Below are positions 25,529-32,637 of a DNA stretch of 33,157 nucleotides, one piece after another. The stretch spans positions 1 through 33,157 of the forward strand of contig JAFVCK010000019.1 in the NCBI GenBank assembly GCA_017479265.1, read 5' to 3'. Within the stretch, counting starts at the first letter, position 1, and each line of letters starts with the position of its first letter. Under the pieces are notes generated by a model, which was not told the DNA's origin, made no database searches, and was given only the letters and a program-made list of their open reading frames with translations. This DNA is from Bacteroidales bacterium. GTDB lineage: Bacteria > Bacteroidota > Bacteroidia > Bacteroidales > UBA932. Both the position numbers and the translations under genes were made by a program.

Positions 25529-26947
25529 ATGAGAAACAAATTATTCGGTATCGCCGCCTTGATGATACTGGCCGGCGCTTGCAGCAATCCCTCGGTTGAG
25601 GTTAAAAGGAACGTCGAAATATCCATTCGCCTGTCAACAGTACTTTCCGGGTTCGTTCCGTACGCTTCCGATAATCTGGATATGTATAGCGATTCTGACG
25701 GTAGCTCAAAGGTCAGAGTGTCATGCTATATGTATGACAAAGAAGGGCATTTGACTGACAGTCATGAACTTATGGCAGATAATTTTTCTGCTGAAATCAA
25801 TCTGACGGAGACCGTCCCTGATGATTATTCAACTTTTGTTATTCTGGCTTCTTGCATACAAGGGTCGCTTGACAGTCCGATATACGAAGCATATACCATT
25901 TCCGGAATTCAGTCTTTGGGAACATTGGAAATTACTCAACAAAGCGAGAAAACCTATAGCTCCTCATTGTCCGTCCTTGGTTATGCTGTCGTTGACTTTG
26001 ATTCAAGCAATCAATCAGTCAATATTGATGTAAAGCCGGCGACAGCATTGGTATATTTGAATTGGCGCGACATACATTCACATGATAACGACGGGGCATC
26101 GGACGGGGAGATTTATGGTTATTATTCCGCCAAAGCAACAGATTACTGGGAAAAGAAAACGTATAACTGGACCATGAGCGTGGAGCCGGGAGCAAGCTCG
26201 GACGCTGTCGTTCTGAAAGAATTCGAACCTGCGCTTTTTGATGCCGAATTGTTCTCCGACAAAGGATACAACACCTACAACGGCTCAATCTCAAGCTCGA
26301 CTCTTACCATTCCGATGAGGCAGAAAACAGGTTTCTCCGATGATGACGGGGACGTGTTGCTCATGGGAGGTACGGCAGATGGTGAATATATCACTTTCGA
26401 GGATATCAAGCTTTCAATAGGAGCCGGAACCCTTACAACGGAGAACATGTTCGGCATTACGGTGCCGAATTCGAACAGCGGATGGTATTCGTTGTTCAAT
26501 CCCGGAGTGGTATATACTAAAACAGGCGGGGCCGGCGGAATAGACAAGTATTATATCATTTATCATAATAACGACAAATTGGATTTGGCTGAAGGACGAT
26601 TGTCAACGGCAACTTCACTTAGTTCCAATGAAAACAACGCAGGACTCTTGCAACCGGCAGACTATCCGTCATCTACAAAGAATGTTTATACGATGGTCAA
26701 TTTCCTGCCCGGCACCTTCAATGTGTACGGACGGTCTTACGTCGGGAACACCAATACCGATTATAACAGGATGAGTTTTACCGCTGAAGCCGGTCATCAG
26801 TACGTAATAGCCTTCGACTGCAATTCCTTGTCGTTGTATTCTTATGAAGGTGCGCTTGGCTCCAAGGCCGCAGATGATGAATTTATCCCGACAAAACCCG
26901 TAAAAACCAGCCTTTTGGTAAAACACCTGATACCGATTGGGAAATAG
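25529..26947 (+). CDS. lipoprotein, beta-rich, possibly fimbrillin-like
   Basis: The 472-residue product has a lipoprotein signal (AALMILAGAC, lipidated Cys18) and a long beta-strand-rich, Ser/Thr/Asp/Tyr-rich body with few Lys and no catalytic motif. The segment VSCYMYDKEGHLTDSHEL and the later VILASCIQ resemble the N-terminal strands of FimB/Mfa2-like fimbrillin proteins, but the match is weak. It follows the PorT-like barrel by 15 bases and overlaps the S41 protease gene by 11 bases. The codon use is more AT-rich than in the genes before 16 kb. It is likely a surface or periplasmic structural component of the locus. Confidence 0.7.
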   Translation: MRNKLFGIAALMILAGACSNPSVEVKRNVEISIRLSTVLSGFVPYASDNLDMYSDSDGSSKVRVSCYMYDKEGHLTDSHELMADNFSAEINLTETVPDDYSTFVILASCIQGSLDSPIYEAYTISGIQSLGTLEITQQSEKTYSSSLSVLGYAVVDFDSSNQSVNIDVKPATALVYLNWRDIHSHDNDGASDGEIYGYYSAKATDYWEKKTYNWTMSVEPGASSDAVVLKEFEPALFDAELFSDKGYNTYNGSISSSTLTIPMRQKTGFSDDDGDVLLMGGTADGEYITFEDIKLSIGAGTLTTENMFGITVPNSNSGWYSLFNPGVVYTKTGGAGGIDKYYIIYHNNDKLDLAEGRLSTATSLSSNENNAGLLQPADYPSSTKNVYTMVNFLPGTFNVYGRSYVGNTNTDYNRMSFTAEAGHQYVIAFDCNSLSLYSYEGALGSKAADDEFIPTKPVKTSLLVKHLIPIGK

Positions 26948-27926
26948 GTATGTCATAATAGGTTTCGCCTTCCTTCTTGCTGTTTTCGGATGCGAGAAGG
27001 AGGTAAACCTTGATGACAGGATAACGATAATCCAGGGTGATTCCGATGCCGCAGACATTGCTAAAATGAATGGATGGATATACAGCCGGATGAAAGATGT
27101 ATATTTCTGGTCGGACGAGTTGAAAGATTCTTTGGAATATGATTATTCTCTCGCTCCCGACAAGTTTTTTGCGAGTCTCAAGGTTGCTGCGGACAGGTTC
27201 TCTTACAGTGAGCCGAACAGTTCATATTCGGGCGGGACAAAGGGCGTCAATCTCAATGATTCCGTCAAGTTGGATAGCATATACAGTATTGGAGGAAAAC
27301 GCATCGGGTACTTTTATTATACAGGATTCGATACAGAAGCAGACGTGACAGATGTAATTCTCAAGATGAAAGGTGTCGATGAACTGATAATAGATGTGCG
27401 TTCCAATCCGGGCGGATATGTCCATACTTGTACATATCTGGCTTCACTTCTGGTGCCAACCTCATGTTTGGGCAAGCTTTTCTACTCGGCATCCTACAAT
27501 TCAAGACTTGGCGAATTCTATAAATCAACCACAGGGAGTGAACGGACATACACATATCTGCTGGACAATACCCTCGTTCGCAACCGTTCATTGTGCTTGA
27601 AGAGGCTCTGGATATTGGCAGGCTCCGGAAGTGCTTCATGCAGTGAGTTGTTAGTCAACAGCTTGCGTCCGTATATGCAGGTCATCGCAATTGGAGAAAC
27701 CACGGTCGGGAAGGATGTGGGTATGTCACCGCTGGAAAACAGCCGTTGCAAATATAGATTCTGGCCGATCACTTTCAGAAATTACAACGCGCACGGCAAC
27801 CCCGTTCCTATGACAGGGCTGGTCCCGGACTATCCTGTGGGAGACACTGCACCAGCTATGTTGGGCGACATCCGTGAACCTCTTCTTGCCAAAGCTTTGG
27901 AAGAAATAAACAAAATACAAGAATAA
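26937..27926 (+). CDS. S41-type protease lipoprotein (no PDZ domain)
   Basis: The 329-residue protein is an S41 (tail-specific) peptidase. The C-terminal core has IGYFYYTGF (123-131), LIIDVRSNPGG (150-160), the nucleophile region GSGSASCSE (229-237, Ser234 likely) and GETTVGKD with general-base K259. The N-terminus carries a lipobox LAVFGC (Cys19), followed by the charged EKEVNLDDR. No PDZ domain is visible between 40 and 110. The only workable start is TTG at 26937, 11 bases inside the previous gene; the nearby ATG is in another frame and stops at once. It adds a second protease to the locus, tethered to a membrane in the periplasm or at the surface. Confidence 0.85.
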   Translation: MGNRYVIIGFAFLLAVFGCEKEVNLDDRITIIQGDSDAADIAKMNGWIYSRMKDVYFWSDELKDSLEYDYSLAPDKFFASLKVAADRFSYSEPNSSYSGGTKGVNLNDSVKLDSIYSIGGKRIGYFYYTGFDTEADVTDVILKMKGVDELIIDVRSNPGGYVHTCTYLASLLVPTSCLGKLFYSASYNSRLGEFYKSTTGSERTYTYLLDNTLVRNRSLCLKRLWILAGSGSASCSELLVNSLRPYMQVIAIGETTVGKDVGMSPLENSRCKYRFWPITFRNYNAHGNPVPMTGLVPDYPVGDTAPAMLGDIREPLLAKALEEINKIQE

Positions 27927-29260
27927 TGAAAACGCTAAAATTACTCAGTTTGTTGGCATCCGTTCTGATATCCGGAGCCATCTATGCGCAAGACCAGACT
28001 ATTACCATGAAGGACGGTACAGTCTATGAAGGTTACATCAGCAATCAGGACTACCGTACAGGGAAGGGGCGTATTTCCTATTCCAGGATGACCAGGACCA
28101 TCCCCGTCAGTGACATCCAGAGTCGTACGGCCGAGCGCAGGAACCTTGATACCTTCTCACCTGCGTGGCAATCATGGGCAGAGGAAAACAACAAGGTGGA
28201 ATTCGAAGGCAAGGACAAGAAATACCTGTCCATCACCAGGATGGCTATCAAGAACCAGCCGGTCAGAGACTACTATGTCCTGGTCAGCGGTTCCAAGTAT
28301 TACACGGTTTTTACCATATCTGACGGGGTCGATGATTGCGTAATGTCCGATATCGCGAGCATACGCAAAAAGGAAAGGGAAAACACATTGCTTACAGATG
28401 TCGATGACATAGTACAGACTGATGGTTCCACTTTTACCGGTGTTATCCTGGAGCAGATCCCGGGTAAGTCTTTTACCGTTTGGAACAAGGCCGACAAGTC
28501 CGTTCACCATATCGATTATGGGGAGGTGCGTTCTATAGGCAAGGCACGTTTCAACAATGACTACAGCATTTGGAAACAGACTCCTTATCTGGACAAAATA
28601 ACATTGAAGAACCGTACGACAGGCAAGGGTCTCATAGTAGAAAACGGTTTTGGCGAGGATATCAATATTTTGTTCGCCGACAAGGCCGGTGACGGAATGG
28701 ATGTCCGCCAGTATCATTACGCTGATATCCTTTCGGTCGAGAGGTTTCGCAATCCTGACTTCGAGGCAATATACGACATAGTCCTGGATGAGGGTGAAAG
28801 CCGTATTGGCCGTGACAGCGTGCTGGTGTTCGCCGATATAAAGACACTTGAAAGGAAAGATGCCAAACTGTTCTATCTTGACCCCGGTAAGCTCAGTGAC
28901 ATAGCACCTGTAAAGGAGAAGGATATAGTTATCGAGACTAATACTGACGGGATTGCCGATATCTATATTGCGAAGGCCGTGACTATGGCGAAAGTTCCTG
29001 TTTCAGTCATTTCGACTGATAAAAAATCTCAGCCGGATTCCAAGGCCAAGAAAAACAAGAAAAAGGGTGCAGAGCCGGAGGAGACTGTTGATTTGCTTAC
29101 TTATTCGTACCAGACTTTGTTTGAATCGAATGTGGACTATACCTGCGAAACCAGCATCAACGGTACTACGAAAATAACTTTCACATTGCCTGAAGAAGGC
29201 GTATGGTTCGTCTTCCTGAGAAAGGTTGGGAAGTGCTGGGTGATATCCTATAAAAAGTAG
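27926..29260 (+). CDS. secreted protein with repeated KDG/DGS beta motif
   Basis: The 444-residue protein has a signal peptide (cleavage likely after AIYA) and at least three related segments of about 45 residues: 25-66 (ITMKDGTVYEGYIS, then IPVSDI), 162-205 (VQTDGSTFTGVILEQIPGK, then IDYGEVRSIGK) and 224-273 (ITLKNRTTGKGLIVEN, then YHYADILSVERF). This resembles the common Bacteroidota motif of the type LKNGS-x-x-x-G-x-I-x-EQ-P followed by EVxxI. A Lys-rich linker (residues 364-385) precedes a small C-terminal beta domain. The start shares one base with the previous stop. The function is unknown, and the next gene carries one copy of the same motif. Confidence 0.7.
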   Translation: MKTLKLLSLLASVLISGAIYAQDQTITMKDGTVYEGYISNQDYRTGKGRISYSRMTRTIPVSDIQSRTAERRNLDTFSPAWQSWAEENNKVEFEGKDKKYLSITRMAIKNQPVRDYYVLVSGSKYYTVFTISDGVDDCVMSDIASIRKKERENTLLTDVDDIVQTDGSTFTGVILEQIPGKSFTVWNKADKSVHHIDYGEVRSIGKARFNNDYSIWKQTPYLDKITLKNRTTGKGLIVENGFGEDINILFADKAGDGMDVRQYHYADILSVERFRNPDFEAIYDIVLDEGESRIGRDSVLVFADIKTLERKDAKLFYLDPGKLSDIAPVKEKDIVIETNTDGIADIYIAKAVTMAKVPVSVISTDKKSQPDSKAKKNKKKGAEPEETVDLLTYSYQTLFESNVDYTCETSINGTTKITFTLPEEGVWFVFLRKVGKCWVISYKK

Positions 29261-29266
29261 TTGTCT

Positions 29267-30121
29267 ATGAAAAAACTTATCCTGTTTGTTACTTTCGTCC
29301 TCGCATTTGCCGCCGGCATGGACGCGCAGGACATAATCACGAAATACGATGGCTCCGAAATCAAGTCTAAAGTATTGGAAATCAGCGAGACCACTGTTAA
29401 ATACAAAAAGTGGGAGAACCTCAGCGGCCCGACATACACAATAAAGGTATCGGACATAGTGATGATTCGCTATGAAAATGGCACCAATGAAGTTTTTGCT
29501 GGCAAGTCCGAGTCCTCTGGCAATGTCACTACGGATAGCGGTAACAATTCTGCTGACGATTTCTTCTTCAGCAACGACAATACATCCGTGAATAATGTAA
29601 ACTTAGGTACGTCAGAGTATTTCGCCCTCGACCCGTCGCTTTTGAGAGAGGGGCTAAAATACAAAGATATTAAAGACAATTATAACAAGAAGGATTACAA
29701 AAAACTGAGGAACCCGGCATTCGGTACGGGCAGGGCGGCCCTCAATCTGCTTGCCCCTGGAATCGCCCAGTTTACGATGAATGAACCGGGGCTGGGGCTC
29801 AGATATCTATTGTTGGGAGAGGGCGGTTTCCTTCTTTGGGGTGTCGGAACTGTTTTAGGTGTAAATTTTGGTGGTGGCGCTTTTGCTGTTATGATGCTCA
29901 CAGGTTTGACTATGGGTATAACCTTTGAGGTCTTATCCATTACAAATGCCGTCAAAATGGCTAAAGTCAAAAGTCTGTATGCAGACGACATGACCCATTG
30001 GAACCAGTCAGGGCCCTCGTATTTCGACTTTGATTTCTCGCTTGTCCCGACCTTGAATGTCGCACCTACGCCAAGCGGAATGCACATAGCCCCCGGACTT
30101 GGATTGAGGCTTACATTCTAA
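29267..30121 (+). CDS. secreted/membrane protein with one DGS beta motif
   Basis: The 284-residue product from the ATG at 29267 has a signal peptide (MKKLILFVTFVLAFAAGMDAQ); a TTG at 29261 is a weaker start. Residues 22-77 carry one motif of the kind repeated in the upstream gene (DGSEIKSKVLEISETTV, then VSDIVMIRYENGT). A Ser/Asn/Asp-rich linker follows, then a hydrophobic region (about 160-235) with GLRYLLLGEGGFLLWGVGTV and FAVMMLTGLTMGITFEVLSI, which may be membrane helices. The C-terminus PGLGLRLTF looks like a last beta-strand of an outer-membrane protein. It is placed 6 bases after the upstream stop. The function is unknown. Confidence 0.68.
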   Translation: MKKLILFVTFVLAFAAGMDAQDIITKYDGSEIKSKVLEISETTVKYKKWENLSGPTYTIKVSDIVMIRYENGTNEVFAGKSESSGNVTTDSGNNSADDFFFSNDNTSVNNVNLGTSEYFALDPSLLREGLKYKDIKDNYNKKDYKKLRNPAFGTGRAALNLLAPGIAQFTMNEPGLGLRYLLLGEGGFLLWGVGTVLGVNFGGGAFAVMMLTGLTMGITFEVLSITNAVKMAKVKSLYADDMTHWNQSGPSYFDFDFSLVPTLNVAPTPSGMHIAPGLGLRLTF

Positions 30122-30127
30122 TTATGA

Positions 30128-30141
30128 TTATCTTAAGATAA
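30128..30141. promoter_or_regulatory. 14-bp perfect palindrome
   Basis: TTATCTTAAGATAA is a perfect palindrome in the 24-base gap between the DGS-motif gene and the FHA-DUF805 gene, 4 bases before the latter's ATG. It could be an operator, or nothing more than AT-rich spacer. Confidence 0.3.
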
Positions 30142-30145
30142 ATAT

Positions 30146-30787
30146 ATGAAAACTATCAGAATAGGCCGAAATAACGATAATGATATCGTGGTTTCCTCGG
30201 ATCGCGTAAGCCGGTATCACGCAGACATTATTGTTGATGCGGGAAGAGTAACCATCGTGGACCACAGCGCGAATGGAATGCTGGTAAACGGAGTGAGCCT
30301 GAACAATTCTTCCTGCATTGTTCAGATAGGTGATCCTGTGTTCCTTCCTGGTTATATCCCATTGGACTGGCAAGCCGTAAAACGCCTGGCACTTTCAGAC
30401 CTCGGAAATGAGGGAGAGAATAATGTCCGTCCTGTTCCGGTAGGGATTCAGCAGGATGAGGCCCCCGCAATGGGATTTGGCGAGACTCTGGCTTATTTCT
30501 TTGACCATTATACTGATTTTTCAGGTCGGGCAAGACGAACGGAGTATTGGTATATGTGCATCTGGTCATTGATATTTTCGCCTTTCTGGTTTATATGGGC
30601 GGTAGTTGCTTTTATCCCCATGCTGGCGCTTACGGTAAGAAGATTGCATGACAGCGGCTATTCCGGTCTGTATCTGCTGCTCAATCTGACAGTGGTAGGC
30701 AGTTTGGTAGTATTTGTTTTCACCGTATTGGACTCTGAAAGAGGAGCCAACAAATGGGGACAATCTCCTAAATACCCAAACGGTTGA
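30146..30787 (+). CDS. FHA-DUF805 fusion protein
   Basis: The 213-residue protein fuses an N-terminal FHA domain (1-80; IGRNND with R8, RVSRYHA at 20-26, HSANGMLVNG at 40-49) to a C-terminal DUF805 membrane domain (about 110-213). DUF805 marks are FFDHYTDFSGRARRTEYW, RRLHDSGYSG and the closing DSERGANKWGQSPK. About three membrane helices are visible (138-150, 152-164, 175-195). The FHA domain ends PLDWQAV, like the LDW endings of other FHA domains here. The FHA side must be cytoplasmic to read phosphothreonine. It is probably another membrane-bound reader of the two kinases. Confidence 0.86.
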   Translation: MKTIRIGRNNDNDIVVSSDRVSRYHADIIVDAGRVTIVDHSANGMLVNGVSLNNSSCIVQIGDPVFLPGYIPLDWQAVKRLALSDLGNEGENNVRPVPVGIQQDEAPAMGFGETLAYFFDHYTDFSGRARRTEYWYMCIWSLIFSPFWFIWAVVAFIPMLALTVRRLHDSGYSGLYLLLNLTVVGSLVVFVFTVLDSERGANKWGQSPKYPNG

Positions 30788-30800
30788 AAATAGTAATCCG

Positions 30801-31334
30801 ATGTCATCCCAATCAAATAACGACAAAGGCTCATCCCGGCCTGCCATCAACACCATTCTTCTCGGCGTTATAGCCATCGGCGTGCTTATCCTGCTGTTCA
30901 GGGGCAAGTCCTGCTCTTCCGGCAATGAAACTCCTTCAGTGAAACAGGGAAATGATTCCCAAATAGAGCTGGTGTGTCCGGAATGTTACGGGACCGGAAA
31001 AACAGCGTTGGCCGAGGACATAATGGCATCGCAGTATTTCAGTTCGTGTTCGCTGTGCGGTGGAAAGGGAAAAGTCAGCAAGTCACTTTTTGATTGGTGG
31101 GTTGGCATGCATCCGTCTTCTGGCGGAGGCGGCAAATCCGTTGGGAGGGGCAAGTCAGGCAATCAACGCGAGTGCTACGACTGCTATGGAAGAGGCAAAT
31201 GCAATATGTGTGCGGGCCGTGGTCATAGGGAGCATTATAATTCATATTCAGGCGAGTACGTACACTATGACTGTTCCGCATGCAATGGCAGGGGCATCTG
31301 CCTTACATGCCATGGACGCGGCTATCTGCGTTGA
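30801..31334 (+). CDS. membrane-anchored CxxCxGxG zinc-ribbon protein
   Basis: The ATG at 30801 gives 177 residues; an earlier in-frame ATG at 30714 would overlap the FHA-DUF805 gene by 74 bases and is not favoured. A membrane anchor (about 15-33, INTILLGVIAIGVLILLF) is followed by DnaJ-like cysteine modules: CPECYGTGK, CSLCGGKGK, CYDCYGRGKCNMCAGRGH and CSACNGRGICLTCHGRGY, making about six CxxCxGxG units that should bind zinc. There is no J domain. Such modules act in protein binding or redox chaperoning. It closes the FHA/kinase locus, and a second protein with the same modules lies at 32638-32976 on the minus strand. Confidence 0.82.
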   Translation: MSSQSNNDKGSSRPAINTILLGVIAIGVLILLFRGKSCSSGNETPSVKQGNDSQIELVCPECYGTGKTALAEDIMASQYFSSCSLCGGKGKVSKSLFDWWVGMHPSSGGGGKSVGRGKSGNQRECYDCYGRGKCNMCAGRGHREHYNSYSGEYVHYDCSACNGRGICLTCHGRGYLR

Positions 31335-31382
31335 CAGCTGCATCCTCAATGCGAGCCTTCATGCTCTTTAAAAGAATAGGCT

Positions 31383-32012
31383 ATGAGACGTATATTGTTG
31401 ATGCTCACTTTTTTAGTGCTGGCAGGAGCAGCTATGTTATATAGCTGCTCGCATATTTATGTCTCAGCTGAGCATGATGCGAGCTATTCGAAAGAATTTG
31501 CAGATATGCAAGAAAGGCATATCAAAGCTGCAATGAAGCATGGCTCCCCAAAAGCTCCATTTAAATGTATGCCGACTGATTATGAATCCGCTGGTTTAGT
31601 AAAAGTCAAATAGTGTTGCCTTTACAAGGTAGCAGAGATGGAATACGGTCAGCCTTTTCTTACTCCTGCGGCAAAAGAGGAATTAGACAGAATTGCAGGC
31701 GATTTTCATGAATGCTGCAAGGCCCGGGAATTGCCTTCTGCGAGGCTGATAATCACATCGCTGTTAAGAACTGAGGATGATGTGGGCGCGTTGCAAAAGA
31801 GTAACAGTAATGCCGTCAGTCATTCTGCACATATGTATGGCACTACGATGGACATATCCTGGTCGTTCTATCAATGCCCGATAAAAAATGCAGATGGCAA
31901 CGCCTTCCAGTCTATCTTGGCAGACATCCTTCGGCAATATAGGAAAGAAGGGACCCTGCTGGTGCGATACGAAACATCACAGCGCTGCTTCCATATTACT
32001 GTTAACCGATAA
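31383..32012 (+). pseudogene. DUF5715 (M15-like) gene split by an in-frame TAG
   Basis: Two frames, 31383-31613 (76 residues) and 31638-32012 (124 residues from its first ATG), lie in the same phase with only a TAG (31611-31613) and eight codons between them. The first half has a signal or lipoprotein-like N-terminus (MRRILLMLTFLVLAGAAMLYSC) and ESAGLVKVK at its end. The second half has PFLTPAAKEELD, IITSLLRTEDDV, SHSAHMYGTTMDISW and RCFHITV. The latter match DUF5715 and the M15 zinc-peptidase pattern SxHxxGxxxD with a later HxxV. Read through, this would be a normal-length single protein, so it is most simply a nonsense pseudogene; a sequencing error or recoding is possible. Confidence 0.72.
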
Positions 32013-32046
32013 CGATTTCTCATTCCTATATCAAAACCTGAAAGTG

Positions 32047-32406
32047 ATGAAACGAATTGTAGCAATATTATTGGCGTTGTTCGCTCTGTCCGTGGCTTCT
32101 GCCGCTGCCCAGAGCGACTACTACCGCAAGAAAGCGGAAGAATATACTCGCGAGGCCGAATACTACCAGAAGAAGGCGGACGGTTATCGCCGGGAGGCGG
32201 AGTATTACCTTAAAAAGGCCGAAGGATATGAACGCGAAGCCTCCTATTACCTCAAGAAAAAAGACACATCCAGAGCCCGTACGCAGCAGAGGTATGCAAA
32301 GGAGGCTGCGGACAAGGCGAATACGCAGATGCGTTATGCCAAAGAGGCGGACGACAAGGCTGCAATGTATCTTCGCTGGGCCGCTGATGCTTTGAGACAC
32401 AATTGA
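32047..32406 (+). CDS. secreted Tyr/Lys/Glu coiled-coil repeat protein
   Basis: The 119-residue protein starts at 32047 with a signal peptide (MKRIVAILLALFALSVASAAAQ); the frame is open further upstream but overlaps the DUF5715 gene. The mature part is built from three or four 14-residue repeats of the form YY-x-KKA-x-x-Y-x-REAE, followed by a looser repeat with MRYAKEADDKA. Every repeat is strongly helical and charged with Tyr pairs at fixed positions, so a single extended helix or coiled-coil is expected. I know no named family for it. It lies just after the DUF5715 gene and could be cotranscribed with it. Confidence 0.75.
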   Translation: MKRIVAILLALFALSVASAAAQSDYYRKKAEEYTREAEYYQKKADGYRREAEYYLKKAEGYEREASYYLKKKDTSRARTQQRYAKEAADKANTQMRYAKEADDKAAMYLRWAADALRHN

Positions 32407-32407
32407 A

Positions 32408-32456
32408 CGGTTGACATTGTGAACAGAATTGCGGTTGACATATTCTGCCCCCCCCC
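32408..32456 (+). repeat. short tandem repeat, inverted repeat and C9 tract
   Basis: CGGTTGACAT occurs at 32408-32417 and 32432-32441 (24-base period). CAGAAT (32424-32429) and ATTCTG (32442-32447) form an inverted repeat, and a run of nine C follows (32448-32456). It lies between the repeat protein and a convergent gene remnant, and may be a rearrangement scar or a weak terminator. Confidence 0.5.
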
Positions 32457-32528
32457 TTATTCAAAGTACTTCTGCCTTAGGGCGGTGACGCGTTCGGGGT
32501 AGTTGGTGGTGATGTAGTCGGCGCCGAA
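32457..32528 (-). pseudogene. C-terminal scrap of a probable glycerophosphodiesterase
   Basis: On the minus strand, the frame ending with TAA at 32459-32457 reads GADYITTNYPERV followed by TALRQKYFE and stop. This resembles the usual C-terminal end of glycerophosphodiester phosphodiesterases (GAD-x-ITTN-x-PE). Upstream codons lose the resemblance after about 24 residues, and no start exists nearby. It looks like the surviving 3' end of a deleted gene. From 32529 to 32637 nothing else is recognisable. Confidence 0.45.
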
Positions 32529-32637
32529 AGCTGGTGTTTGTAAACAATGCAGCAACTTCGGATGCTATTCGTAGTTGCTGTCGCGTGATGGATAATGAGA
32601 GGTGCTAAAGGTTCATCCCCTACCTGATAGAAGATTA

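Noticed and set aside
16503-31334. Type VI or type VII secretion cluster, suggested by FHA, kinase and PP2C genes
   Set aside because: No Tss sheath, tube, baseplate or ClpV gene, and no EssC-like ATPase or WXG100 gene, is present.
31888-32046. Earlier start for the repeat protein
   Set aside because: It would overlap the DUF5715 frame and hide a clear signal peptide that starts at 32047.
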